Source: Burkholderia ubonensis subsp. mesacidophila
Lineage (GTDB): Bacteria > Pseudomonadota > Gammaproteobacteria > Burkholderiales > Burkholderiaceae
Assembly (NCBI RefSeq): GCF_002097715.1
Contig: NZ_CP020738.1
Span: forward strand, 868,001 to 932,000
Direction of reading: 5' to 3'
DNA: 64,000 bases
Part shown: in pieces, positions 17,335 to 25,625 of the stretch
How positions within the stretch are numbered: position 1 is the stretch's first letter
Layout: every line of letters begins with the position of its first letter
Translations under genes and position numbers: made by a program
The notes under the pieces: model-generated
The model's input: only the letters and a program-made list of their open reading frames with translations
Told to the model about the DNA's origin: nothing
Database searches by the model: none

Positions 17335-18771
17335 TCAGTTCGTGGCCACGGCGTCAGCCTTCGCGCCGTCCGCCGCATCGTTCCGGCTCCACCCGCCGCC
17401 CAGCGACCGATACAGCGCGACCGCCGACAGCGCGTGCTCGCGCCGCACCTGATTGAGCGCGTCCGAATCGCGCAGATACACCTCCTGCGCCGACAGCACG
17501 TCCAGGAAATCCGTCGCGCCGCCTTTGTAGAGCTGGTTCGCGAGACCGAGCGCCTTGTCCGACGCGGCAAGCGCGCTGTTCAGGCGCTGCGTCGCGGCGG
17601 TCGTGCTGACGAGATCCGCACGCGCGTCCTCGACCTCGCGCAGCGCCTGCAGCATCGTCTGCCGCAAGCCGAGCTCCGATTCGCGCATGCGGCTTTCGCT
17701 CTGCGCGATGTCGGCGGTGATGCGCCCGGCATTGAAGATCGGGCTCGTCGCGCTCAGCGCCGCACTGAACAGGTTGTCGGTCAGCGTCGGCAGGCCGAGA
17801 TAGGACGCGGCGAGGAGGCCGTCGGTCAGGTTCAGCGAGAACTTCGGATAGCGCTCGGCCTTCGCGACGCCGACCTGGGCCGCGCGCTGCTCGACGCGCG
17901 CGTAGGCGGTCAGCACGTCGGGGCGGCGCAGCAGCGCCTGCGACGGCAGCGTGGCGGGCGAGCCGTCTGGCGGCGCCGGGATGTCGCCGGCCTGCGTGAG
18001 CACGAGCTTGTCGACCGACTCCGGCGTGCGCCCCGAATACACGGCGATCAGGTTGAGCTGGTGCGAGACCTGCGCCTGCGTCGGCGGAATCCGCGCTTCG
18101 AGCGCGTCGAGCTGGTTCTGCGCACGCGTGACGTCGAGTTCGGTCGACAGCCCGAACGCCTGGCGCTTGCGCGTGAGGTCGAGCGCGCGCTGGCGGATCT
18201 GCGCGTTGTCTCGCAGGATCCGCAGTTCCTGCTGCGCCCACCGCAGGTCGACGTAGGCCGACGCGGTGTCCGCCGCGAGCGCGAGCCGCATCGCGTCTTC
18301 CGCGTGTTTCTGGCCGACGAGTTCGGCTTGCGCGGCGAGCAGGTCGAGCCGTTCGCCGCCGAACACGTCCGGCGACCAGCTCAGCGCGAGGCCCGCGCCG
18401 GCCTGCTTCACGTAGCCGAGCGGCGGCGGCGTGTTCTGGCGCGCGTAAGCGCCGTGCGCGTTCGCGTCCAGTTCCGGCAACAGCACTGAGCGCTTTTGCA
18501 CCGTCAGTGCCTGCGCCTGCTTCACGCGCTCGGCGGCCGCCTGCAGGTCGAGGTTGGCGTCGAGCACGGTGGCGATCAGTTCGTCGAGCACCGGGTCGTG
18601 GAACTGCGCCCACCACGTCGCGGCATCGACGTCCGCGCGCGGCACGTCCGTGTCCCACGCGTGCGGCGCGAGCGATCCGACCGATTCGTGCAGCGCGGGG
18701 TGCTGCGCGGGCTGCACCGCGCAACCGGCAGCGAGCGCGCTGACGGCGAGGGCGACGAGAAGCTTTTTCAT
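17335..18771 (-). CDS. NodT-family outer membrane efflux lipoprotein
   Basis: A 478-residue TolC/OprM-type outer membrane channel. The start at 18771 gives MKKLLVALAVSALAAGCAV, a lipoprotein signal with LAAGC lipobox; a longer frame to 18882 is not needed. Two homologous halves typical of the OEP family are visible, with coiled-coil regions such as LDLTRKRQAFGLSTELDVTRAQNQLDALEARIPPTQAQVSHQLNLIAVYSGRTPE and TMLQALREVEDARADLVSTTAATQRLNSALAASDKALGLANQLYKGGATDFLDVLSAQEVYL. It completes a tripartite pump with the EmrB-like and EmrA-like proteins encoded 10 and 1600 bases upstream on the same strand. Last gene of the operon. Confidence 0.92.
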   Translation of the reverse strand: MKKLLVALAVSALAAGCAVQPAQHPALHESVGSLAPHAWDTDVPRADVDAATWWAQFHDPVLDELIATVLDANLDLQAAAERVKQAQALTVQKRSVLLPELDANAHGAYARQNTPPPLGYVKQAGAGLALSWSPDVFGGERLDLLAAQAELVGQKHAEDAMRLALAADTASAYVDLRWAQQELRILRDNAQIRQRALDLTRKRQAFGLSTELDVTRAQNQLDALEARIPPTQAQVSHQLNLIAVYSGRTPESVDKLVLTQAGDIPAPPDGSPATLPSQALLRRPDVLTAYARVEQRAAQVGVAKAERYPKFSLNLTDGLLAASYLGLPTLTDNLFSAALSATSPIFNAGRITADIAQSESRMRESELGLRQTMLQALREVEDARADLVSTTAATQRLNSALAASDKALGLANQLYKGGATDFLDVLSAQEVYLRDSDALNQVRREHALSAVALYRSLGGGWSRNDAADGAKADAVATN

Positions 18772-18781
18772 GGTGATCACC

Positions 18782-20356
18782 TCAGTGCGCGTCCGGCGGC
18801 GGCGCGCTCGTGGAAATGGGTTTGGAAAACAGCACCGCGACCAGCGCGACGAGGAAACACAACGCGAGCGCGTAGAACGCATCGGCGTAAGTGAGCGTCA
18901 GCGCTTCGCGATAGATGAGCCGATGCAGGTTCGCGAGGCCGGCCTGCGCGGCGTTCAGCGTGTCGCCGGCGACGGCCGTCCAGTGCGCGGTCTGCCCGTC
19001 GAGCAGGGCCGCGACCTGCGGCTGGCCGGCGCTCACGTGCTCGTTCAGGCGCAGGTAGTGGAAATTCAGCCGGTCGTTGAGCATCGTTGCGCTGACCGCG
19101 ATGCCGATCGCGCCGCCGAGGTTGCGCATCAGGTTGAACAGGCCGCTGGCGGATTTCAGCCGCGACTGCGGCAGCGAGCCGAGCGCCATCGTCACGATCG
19201 GCGGTACGCTGAACTGCTGGCCGATGCCGCGCAGCGCCTGCGGCAGCAGCAGTTCGCGCCAGCCCCAGTCGTGCGTGATCGGCGTGTACAGGTAGATGCC
19301 GAGGCCGAAGCAGACGAGCCCGAACACCAGCAGCACGCGCATGCTGAAGAAGCGCGCCGCGAACGCGTAGGCGCCGAGCGCGAGCATCTGGAACGCGCCG
19401 ACCGACAGCAGCGCGATGCCGATCTGCAGCGAGCTGAAGCCGCGCACCTGCGCGAGGAACAGCGGCGTCAGGAACACCGACACGAAGATGCCGATCCCGG
19501 TCACGAACGACAGCAGGCTGCCGATCCCGAAGTTGCGCACGACGAGCGCGCGCAGGTCGACGATCGGGTCCTTCGCGGTCAGCGCGTGGACGAGGAACAG
19601 GAAGCCGCAGATCGCCGAGATCCACGTGCACAGCACGATGACGTCGTCGCCGAACCAGTTCTTGCGCGGGCCTTCCTCGAGCACGTATTCGAGGCAGCCG
19701 AGGAAGCCGGACATCAGCGCGATGCCGAGATAGTCGCCGCGCTTGAGCAGGCCGAGGTCGGGCTGGTCGATATGCACGTAGCGCGGCACCAGCGCGGCCA
19801 CGACGATGCCCGGCACGAGGTTCAGGTAGAACAGCCAGTGCCACGACCACTGGTCGGTGATCCAGCCGCCGATCACCGGGCCGATCGCCGGCGCGAGCGA
19901 TGCGAGCGCGCCGATGGTCGTCGACGCGACCAGCCGCTGCTTGCCGGGAAACAGCACGAATGCGGTCGTGAACACGGTCGGGATCATCGCCGCGCCGAGC
20001 GCGCCCTGCAGCCCGCGAAACAGGATCATCGAGTTGATGTCCCACGCGAGGCCGCACAGCATGCTGGTGATCGTGAAGCCGACCGCGGACGCGACGAACA
20101 GCCAGCGCGTCGACAGCACCTTCGACAGCCAGCCCGACATCGGGATCACGAGGATCTCCGCGATCAGGTACGCGGTCTGCACCCACGACAGTTCGTCCTG
20201 GCTCGCGGACAGCCCGCCGCCGATGTCGCGCAGCGACGACGCGACGATCTGGATGTCGAGCGTCGCCATGAAGAACCCGACGCACATCAGCGCGAACGCG
20301 AACACGCGCTGCCGCATCGGTTGCGACGCCGGGTCGCCGATAAAGCCTGTAGTCAT
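18782..20356 (-). CDS. DHA2-family MFS drug exporter, EmrB type
   Basis: A 524-residue inner membrane proton/drug antiporter with 14 predicted membrane helices. Family motifs: FFMATLDIQIVASSLRDI in helix 1, the DELSWVQTAYLIAEILVIPMSGWLSK stretch, GLQGALGAAMIPTVF (motif of helix 4) and LAPAIGPVIGGWITDQWSWHWLFYLNLVPG, the DHA2 motif C. Start ATG 20356 lies 31 bases after the EmrA-like stop, and the stop is 10 bases before the outer membrane gene. It pumps hydrophobic drugs or phenolics through the EmrA-like adaptor and NodT channel. Regulation is likely by the adjacent MarR proteins. Confidence 0.94.
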   Translation of the reverse strand: MTTGFIGDPASQPMRQRVFAFALMCVGFFMATLDIQIVASSLRDIGGGLSASQDELSWVQTAYLIAEILVIPMSGWLSKVLSTRWLFVASAVGFTITSMLCGLAWDINSMILFRGLQGALGAAMIPTVFTTAFVLFPGKQRLVASTTIGALASLAPAIGPVIGGWITDQWSWHWLFYLNLVPGIVVAALVPRYVHIDQPDLGLLKRGDYLGIALMSGFLGCLEYVLEEGPRKNWFGDDVIVLCTWISAICGFLFLVHALTAKDPIVDLRALVVRNFGIGSLLSFVTGIGIFVSVFLTPLFLAQVRGFSSLQIGIALLSVGAFQMLALGAYAFAARFFSMRVLLVFGLVCFGLGIYLYTPITHDWGWRELLLPQALRGIGQQFSVPPIVTMALGSLPQSRLKSASGLFNLMRNLGGAIGIAVSATMLNDRLNFHYLRLNEHVSAGQPQVAALLDGQTAHWTAVAGDTLNAAQAGLANLHRLIYREALTLTYADAFYALALCFLVALVAVLFSKPISTSAPPPDAH

Positions 20357-20387
20357 GATCCGCTCCGTATTTCGCTCGGCATGCCGC

Positions 20388-21479
20388 TCAGTCCGCGCGC
20401 GCCGTATGCACGGTCACGACCGCGGACAGGCCGGGACGCAGCACGTTCTCGAGGCCCGGCTGCGCATCGAGATGCACGCGCACCGGCACGCGCTGGACGA
20501 TCTTCGTGAAGTTGCCGGTCGCGTTCTCCGGCGGCAGCACGCTGAAGGTCGCGCCGGTCGCGGGCGCGAGGCTTTCGACGCGGCCGTGCACGCGTTGGCT
20601 CGACGCGTCGAGCGACACGTCGACGCGGTCGCCCGGACGCATCTTCTTCAGCTGGTCTTCCTTGAAGTTCGCGTCGATCCACAGGCCCGACGCGGGCACG
20701 ATCGTCAGCAGCGGCACGCCGACGCCCGCGAGCATCCCGACCCGGCCGGTGCGGTTGCCGACGTAGCCGTCGACCGGCGAGCGGATCGTCGTGTATTCGA
20801 CGTTGAGCGCCGCGACCCGCTGCGCGGCGAGCGTGGTGTTTACGCGCGCGCGGGCGTCGGCGAGCTGCGCGCCCAGCACGTCGAGCTGCCGCTTCGCGGC
20901 GAGCAGCGCGGCGTCGCTGCGGTCGACCGCGGCGCTCGCCTTCGAATAGTCGGCGTCGGCGCGCTCGACGATCTGGTTCGACACGGCGTCGGACTTCACG
21001 AGTTCGCGGTAACGCACCCTGTCGGACGCCGCGCGCGTCAGTTCGGCGGCCGACGCGCCTTTCTCCGCTGTTTGTTGGCCGATCACCGCGTACTGCAGCT
21101 GCTGCTTCGCTTCGAGCTCGGTCACCGCGGCGCGCGCGCCGTCGACGTCGGCCGTCGCCTGCGCGAGCTTCGCGTCGTAGTCGCGGGCGTCGAGCCGCAC
21201 CAGCACGTCGCCGGCCTTCACGCGCTGGTTGTCGGTCACGAGGATCTCGTCGACGAAGCCGTTCACCTTCGGCGCGAGCACCGTGACGTTGCCGCCGACA
21301 TATGCATCGTCGGTGCTCTGCTCGAAGCGCAGCACGAGATCCCAGTAGAGCGCCGCCGACGCGACGACGGCGACGACGGCCAGCACCGCGACGGTCATCC
21401 ACGGCACGCGCCGGCGCTGCCGCGCGACGGCTTGCGCCGGCGCCGCTTCTCGGGAAACAGGAGTCTGGGTCGTATCCAT
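20388..21479 (-). CDS. EmrA-type periplasmic adaptor (HlyD family)
   Basis: A 363-residue membrane fusion protein. One N-terminal membrane helix (WMTVAVLAVVAVVASAALYWDLVL, about 26-48), a lipoyl half-motif (STDDAYVGGNVTVLAPKVNGFVDEILVTDNQRVKAGDVLVRLD), a long coiled coil to about 220, the second lipoyl half (TIRSPVDGYVGNRTGRVGMLAGVG) and the beta-barrel domain FKEDQLKKMRPGDRVDVSLDA. AGGTGA precedes ATG 21479. A MarR-operator-like site sits 10-25 bases upstream of the start. First structural gene of the pump operon. Confidence 0.94.
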   Translation of the reverse strand: MDTTQTPVSREAAPAQAVARQRRRVPWMTVAVLAVVAVVASAALYWDLVLRFEQSTDDAYVGGNVTVLAPKVNGFVDEILVTDNQRVKAGDVLVRLDARDYDAKLAQATADVDGARAAVTELEAKQQLQYAVIGQQTAEKGASAAELTRAASDRVRYRELVKSDAVSNQIVERADADYSKASAAVDRSDAALLAAKRQLDVLGAQLADARARVNTTLAAQRVAALNVEYTTIRSPVDGYVGNRTGRVGMLAGVGVPLLTIVPASGLWIDANFKEDQLKKMRPGDRVDVSLDASSQRVHGRVESLAPATGATFSVLPPENATGNFTKIVQRVPVRVHLDAQPGLENVLRPGLSAVVTVHTARAD

Positions 21480-21488
21480 CGATTCACC

Positions 21489-21504
21489 TATGTATATGCA
21501 CTTT
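21489..21504. promoter_or_regulatory. operator-like site a, before the EmrA-like gene
   Basis: TATGTATATGCACTTT, resembling the two other sites near the marR genes (21969-21984 and 23020-23035). It lies between the marR stop and the emrA-like start, directly over the probable core promoter. Confidence 0.45.
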
Positions 21505-21543
21505 TTGAAACGACCGGCGCGGCGCGTCGATCGGGGGATTGCC

Positions 21544-21981
21544 TCAACGCTCCGGGATGTTGTGCGTGATCCGGAACAGTTCGTCTCTCAGCCGCGCCGC
21601 TTCCGACGGGCCGAACCGTTGTTCGAACGTTTCCTGCGCTTCGAGCCAGTGCGCATGCGCCTGCGCGATCTTCGCTTCGCCGTCGCCGGTCAGCGCGAAG
21701 GTCAGCCGCCGGCCGTCGCCCGCGTAGCGGCCCGTGACCAGCGCCGCGCCGACGAGCGGCTTGAGCGCGCGCAGCAGCGCGGTGCGCTCGATGACCAGCA
21801 CGGCCGACAGCGCCGCCATCGTCAGGCCGGGGCGTTCGCGCAGCAGCGCGAGGATGCTGTACTGCGACGCGGTGACGCCCGCCTGCGACAGGTAACGCTC
21901 GTAGAACTGCGAGATCCGGCGGGCGGCCTGCCGGACAGCGAAACAGTCGTCATCGGTGAGCGTGTACTTGTGCATGTGCAC
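21544..21981 (-). CDS. MarR-family regulator 1 of the efflux operon
   Basis: A 145-residue winged-helix regulator. The start is GTG 21981 (VHMHKYTL) or ATG 21975; neither has a Shine-Dalgarno sequence, and the probable operator overlaps the start. The DNA-binding part is seen in VTASQYSILALLRERPGLTMAALSAVLVIERTALLRALKPLVGAALVTGRYAGDGRRLTFALT. A Cys (DDCFAVRQAAR) occupies the position of the peroxide-reactive Cys of OhrR. It lies between the LysR gene and emrA-like gene, all on the minus strand, and probably represses the pump. It is a paralogue of the MarR gene at 23049-23477. Confidence 0.9.
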   Translation of the reverse strand: MHMHKYTLTDDDCFAVRQAARRISQFYERYLSQAGVTASQYSILALLRERPGLTMAALSAVLVIERTALLRALKPLVGAALVTGRYAGDGRRLTFALTGDGEAKIAQAHAHWLEAQETFEQRFGPSEAARLRDELFRITHNIPER

Positions 21982-21984
21982 ATG
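21969..21984. promoter_or_regulatory. operator-like site b, over the marR 1 start
   Basis: TGTGCATGTGCACATG contains a perfect palindrome (CATGTGCACATG) and overlaps the start codon of the minus-strand marR gene, so binding would block its translation start region or promoter: probable autoregulation. Confidence 0.5.
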
Positions 21985-22046
21985 TTAGTGAGCGGGGCGG
22001 CGCGAAGCGATGCGCGGGGCGCAATCAGATTGGTGCGCCGGTTGTA

Positions 22047-22964
22047 TCAATCGGTTGGAAGAGACGGCGCTCCGGCGTTGCCATAGGCCGCCGCATAGGC
22101 GATGAACGCCTTGACCTTCGCCGGCAGCAGCGCGCGGTTCGCGTAGGCCAGCTTGATCTCGACGAACGCGTCGACGAGATCGGCGTCCTCGAGCAGCCGC
22201 ACGAGCGCGCCGGACGCGAGCTCCGGCTCGACCAGCGCGCGCGGCACCACGCCGATCCCGAAGTCGCGCAGCACCATTTCCCGGTTGAACACGGGGCTGT
22301 TGGACGCGACGTCGAAGCGGAACGGCACGGTCAGTGTGTCGCCGCCGACGCGAAACGTCAGCGCCGGGCGTCGCAGCGTCGGCGACAGCGACACGAACAG
22401 GTGGTCGGCGAGGTCGGCGGGCGTGGCCGGGCGGGGGTGGTGTTCCAGATAGCGCGGCGTCGCGACGATCACGACGGGAATCCGCTCGAGCAGCCGCACG
22501 ACGGTCGTCTCGCTCGTCAGCATGTAGGGCACGACGATGCCGATGTCGTAGCCTTCGCCGACCAGGTCGACCGGGCGCTCGGTCAGCGTCACGTCGAGGC
22601 GCACTTTCGGATGCGCGGCCTTGAAGCCGGCGATCAGCGGCACGAGGCGGTTCAGCGCGACGGTCGTGTGCGCGACGAGCCGCAGCAGGCCATCCGGCTC
22701 GCGGGTCTGCGTCTGGGCTTCCGCCTCGAGCGCGTCGAGCTCGTCGAGCACGGCCGCGCAGCGCTCGTAGAGGCGCTCGGCCGTCTCGGTCAGCGACACC
22801 TGCCGCGTCGTGCGGTGCAGCAGGCGGCTGCCGAAGCGCGCCTCCAGCTCGGCGATCGCGCGCGATACGACCGGGCGGGCGAGTCCATGCACGTCGGCGG
22901 CGCGGGTGAAGCTGCGCAGTTCCACCACCGACCGGAAAATCCGCAGCTTGTCGAAGTAGTCCAT
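22047..22964 (-). CDS. LysR-family transcriptional regulator
   Basis: A 305-residue regulator with N-terminal winged helix (MDYFDKLRIFRSVVELRSFTRAADVHGLARPVVSRAIAELEARFGSRLLHRTTRQVSLT) and a periplasmic-binding-like effector domain (LLRLVAHTTVALNRLVPLIAGFKAAHPKVRLDVTLTERPVDLVGEGYDIGIVV). It lies upstream of marR 1 and the pump genes in the same direction, 65 bases before the marR start, and diverges from marR 2. It may activate the pump or marR genes in response to an aromatic or drug ligand. The helix-turn-helix has the less usual GLARPVVSRAI in place of SQPALS. Confidence 0.92.
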   Translation of the reverse strand: MDYFDKLRIFRSVVELRSFTRAADVHGLARPVVSRAIAELEARFGSRLLHRTTRQVSLTETAERLYERCAAVLDELDALEAEAQTQTREPDGLLRLVAHTTVALNRLVPLIAGFKAAHPKVRLDVTLTERPVDLVGEGYDIGIVVPYMLTSETTVVRLLERIPVVIVATPRYLEHHPRPATPADLADHLFVSLSPTLRRPALTFRVGGDTLTVPFRFDVASNSPVFNREMVLRDFGIGVVPRALVEPELASGALVRLLEDADLVDAFVEIKLAYANRALLPAKVKAFIAYAAAYGNAGAPSLPTD

Positions 22965-23012
22965 GTGCGTGTCCTCGGGGTCGAAGGCGGAACCCGTACG
23001 GCGGAGTATACG

Positions 23013-23041
23013 TTGACTTTATGCATATGCACATATAGATT
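23013..23041 (+). promoter_or_regulatory. sigma-70 promoter of marR 2, apparently leaderless
   Basis: TTGACT at 23013-23018, a 17-base spacer, then TAGATT at 23036-23041. Transcription should begin about seven bases on, at or next to the ATG at 23049. No Shine-Dalgarno exists, so the mRNA is probably leaderless. Confidence 0.5.
23020..23035. promoter_or_regulatory. operator-like site c, inside the marR 2 promoter spacer
   Basis: TATGCATATGCACATA, the third copy of the motif at 21489 and 21969, fills the spacer between the -35 and -10 boxes of the marR 2 promoter in the 84-base gap between divergent lysR and marR 2 genes. Confidence 0.5.
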
Positions 23042-23048
23042 GCAACGC

Positions 23049-23477
23049 ATGGACGATATTCAGATTGCCGGTGCGTGCAACTGCTTCGCGCTGCGTCAGG
23101 CGACGCGGTTCGTCACGCAGATCTACGAACGCCACCTGAGCCCGCTCGGCGTCACGCCGGCGCAGTTTTCGATCATGGCGATCCTGTCGCGCCGGCCCGA
23201 CGTGCTGATGAGCGACCTGGCCGACGCGCTGGTGATGGACCGCACGACGCTGCTGCGCGCGCTGAAGCCGCTGCAGCGCGACGGGCTCGTCGAGACGGGC
23301 GCGTCCGAGCACGACGCGCGCGCGCATGCGCTGAACCTGACGAAACTCGGGCAGCGCACGTTCGGGCACGCGAAGCGCGCATGGCAGGCTGCGCAGGACG
23401 AATTCGAGGCGCAGTTCGGCCGAGGCCGCGCGCAGGCGTTGCGCGACGAACTGTTCACCCTGACGGGGAAGCGGTAG
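23049..23477 (+). CDS. MarR-family regulator 2
   Basis: A 142-residue MarR protein from ATG 23049; a longer open frame to the left is antisense to lysR. The winged helix is VTPAQFSIMAILSRRPDVLMSDLADALVMDRTTLLRALKPLQRDGLVETGASEHDARAHALNLT. It is clearly paralogous to MarR 1 (shared YERxLSxxGVTxxQxSI, RTxLLRALKPL, LRDELFxxT). A CNCFALRQATR segment puts a Cys at the OhrR reactive-Cys position. It reads away from lysR and has no downstream partner on its strand, so it is monocistronic and likely acts on the shared operator sites. Confidence 0.9.
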   Translation: MDDIQIAGACNCFALRQATRFVTQIYERHLSPLGVTPAQFSIMAILSRRPDVLMSDLADALVMDRTTLLRALKPLQRDGLVETGASEHDARAHALNLTKLGQRTFGHAKRAWQAAQDEFEAQFGRGRAQALRDELFTLTGKR

Positions 23478-23711
23478 GCGAAACGCGCGGCGCAAGCTCG
23501 ACCCGCGCAGATTGGTCCTTGCGACCCGTTCGACATCCGGCGACAAGGCACAGGCATGGCCCTGCCGGTTTTCCCGGCTTTCATCGCTGCCGCGTCCATC
23601 GGGTGCGATCGCACTCCAATCAACTGGAACCTAATTCGAGCCATTGATGCCGGGTTTCCACCTGTTTCGGGCGAGTCAGCCGGCCGAACTGGTGATTTGG
23701 TCTGAATGGGT

Positions 23712-23730
23712 GGCCGGTCATAGACCGGCC
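23712..23730. promoter_or_regulatory. perfect inverted repeat before the aconitase-X operon
   Basis: GGCCGGTC, ATA, GACCGGCC: an 8-bp perfect inverted repeat 85 bases before the start of the aconitase-X large subunit, without a following T-run. It is the only structured element in the 337-base gap 23478-23814 and is a candidate operator; a terminator for marR 2 is less likely at this distance. Confidence 0.4.
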
Positions 23731-23814
23731 TGGACATATTTCATTGCCAGTTGTAGATTCCTCCTACGCGTGACACAGGCCGGAACGGTCGAGCGAGTCA
23801 GGAGGAGCAACCCG

Positions 23815-25062
23815 ATGTTGCAATTGAGCGATCGCGATCAGGCGATGTTGCATGGGGATTTCGGCGAGGGCGTCGCGCGTGCGATGCGGATCGTCTCGCG
23901 CACGGCCGAGGTCATGGCCGCGCCGCATCTCATCGACATCACGTCCGCGCATATCGACGGCTGCCTGTATCACGGCCGGACGAGTCTCGACTTCGTCGAC
24001 TATTTCGTCGCGACGGGCGTGAAAGTCGCGGTGCCGACGACGCTGAACGTCGGGTCGCTCGACCTGATCCATCCCGAGCTGTACCACGGCGACCGTGCGA
24101 TCCAGCGCGATGCGCAGCGCCTGATGGACGCCCATCTGCTGCTCGGCTGCGAATCCAGCTTCACGTGCGCCCCGTATCAGCTGAAGAACCGTCCCGCGCT
24201 GGGCCAGCAGATCGCGTGGGCCGAATCCAATGCGATCGTGTTCGCGAATTCGGTGCTCGGTGCGCGCACGAGCCGGTACGGCGACTTTCTCGATCTCGCC
24301 GCCGCGATCACGGGCCGCGCGCCGTACGCGGGCCTGCACGTCGACGCGAACCGGGCCGGACGGATCGTGTTCACGGCGCCCGACTTCAGCCGTCTGCCGT
24401 CGCGCGACATCTACTTCGCCGCGCTTGGCCTGCTGGTGGGCAAGGTCGCGGGCGCGATCGTGCCCGTGATCGTCGGCCTGCCGGCGGACACCAGCGAGGA
24501 CGAACTGAAGGCGCTCGGCGCGGCAGCCGCGTCGAGCGGGGCCGTTGCGCTGTTCCACGCGGTCGGCGTGACGCCCGAGGCGCCGACGCTGGACGCCGCG
24601 CTGCATGGACGCGCGCCGCAGCGAACGGTCGACGTGTCGATGGCCGATCTCGACGAGATCCGTCGCACGCTGAACCAGGGTAAGGCGGGCGACGCACTCG
24701 TCGCGGTGGCGCTCGGCACGCCGCATTTCTCGCTGGCGGAATTCCGCCGGCTCGACGAATTGCTCGACCGTTTCGACGGCAAGCCGGCATGCGATTTCTA
24801 CGTGAATACGAGCCGCTTCATCCTGTGGGAGCTGGGCGAGCTTGGCCTCGCGAGCCGCTTCGAGGCGCGCGGCGTCCAGATCGTCGTCGATACGTGCACG
24901 TACATCACGCCCGTGATGAAGCAGCTGTCCGGACTGGTCATGACCAATTCCGGGAAATGGGCGTCGTATGCACCCGCGAACATCGGCGTGACGGTGGCGT
25001 ACGGCAGCATGAGCGAGTGTGTCAGGTCCGCGTTCGAAGGAAAGGTGCGATTCGATGACTGA
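23815..25062 (+). CDS. aconitase X catalytic (large) subunit, probable cis-3-hydroxy-L-proline dehydratase
   Basis: A 415-residue AcnX-type protein; AGGAGGAGCAACCCG precedes ATG 23815, so I reject the longer frame from 23644. Recognisable stretches: MLQLSDRDQAMLHGDFGEGVARAMRIVSRTAEVMAAPHLIDITSAHIDGCLYHG, VAVPTTLNVGSLDL, GCESSFTCAPYQ (cluster-binding-type Cys) and the C-terminal VDTCTYITPVMKQLSGLVMTNSGKWASYAP. Bacterial two-subunit (type IIb) AcnX enzymes dehydrate cis-3-hydroxy-L-proline to delta1-pyrroline-2-carboxylate with an iron-sulphur cofactor; that function is from family knowledge, not shown here. The gene for the small subunit overlaps by eight bases. Confidence 0.85.
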   Translation: MLQLSDRDQAMLHGDFGEGVARAMRIVSRTAEVMAAPHLIDITSAHIDGCLYHGRTSLDFVDYFVATGVKVAVPTTLNVGSLDLIHPELYHGDRAIQRDAQRLMDAHLLLGCESSFTCAPYQLKNRPALGQQIAWAESNAIVFANSVLGARTSRYGDFLDLAAAITGRAPYAGLHVDANRAGRIVFTAPDFSRLPSRDIYFAALGLLVGKVAGAIVPVIVGLPADTSEDELKALGAAAASSGAVALFHAVGVTPEAPTLDAALHGRAPQRTVDVSMADLDEIRRTLNQGKAGDALVAVALGTPHFSLAEFRRLDELLDRFDGKPACDFYVNTSRFILWELGELGLASRFEARGVQIVVDTCTYITPVMKQLSGLVMTNSGKWASYAPANIGVTVAYGSMSECVRSAFEGKVRFDD

Positions 25063-25540
25063 AACAGTGGGTGGCGGTTCGGGTGCGACGGGCACGGTGC
25101 TGACAGGCGATACGCTCGTCGCAGGGAATGCGTTCGCGGACACGCTCGTGCTCGACAAGCCGCTCAGTTTCTGGGGCGGCTACGATTCGGTCGAGGGGCG
25201 GATCATCGACCGTGGCCATCCGCTCGCTGGCGCGAGCCTCGCCGGCAGGGTCATGGTGATGGCGCATGCGAAGGGATCCAGTTCGAGCAGCAGCGTGCTT
25301 GCGGAAGCCGTTCGGAATGGCACGGGGCCCGTCGGCATCGTCCTGAAGGAGCGGGACCTGATCATCTCGATCGGCGCGATCGTCGCCGCCGAGCTGTATG
25401 CGATCGAGGTGCCCGTCGTGTGTGTCGCGGAGCACGTGTACGACGCGATCGTCCGCGCGTCGGGGCCGTTGCGGATCGAGGCGGCCGGCGGAATCGGCGG
25501 CGCGACGATCAGCCTCGGCGACGCCGCGCGCCGAGATTAG
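25055..25540 (+). CDS. aconitase X swivel (small) subunit
   Basis: A 161-residue protein starting at ATG 25055 inside the last codons of the large-subunit gene, so the two are translationally coupled. It carries the swivel-domain signature of AcnX: TLVLDKPLSFWGGYDSVEGRIIDRGHPLAGASLAGRVMVMAHAKGSSSSSSVLAEAVRNGTGPVGIVLKERDLIISIGAIVAAELY, where the Ser cluster contains the catalytic serine of this family. With the large subunit it makes a complete heterodimeric dehydratase. No proline racemase or reductase gene is adjacent, unlike several hydroxyproline clusters. Confidence 0.87.
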   Translation: MTETVGGGSGATGTVLTGDTLVAGNAFADTLVLDKPLSFWGGYDSVEGRIIDRGHPLAGASLAGRVMVMAHAKGSSSSSSVLAEAVRNGTGPVGIVLKERDLIISIGAIVAAELYAIEVPVVCVAEHVYDAIVRASGPLRIEAAGGIGGATISLGDAARRD

Positions 25541-25625
25541 CCGGCCGGCGTTTGCCGAGGTCGCGGTTCGTGGCCGATCAGTACACGGTATGAATAGATA
25601 GCGCTGGGTCGCCGCGATCAACGTC

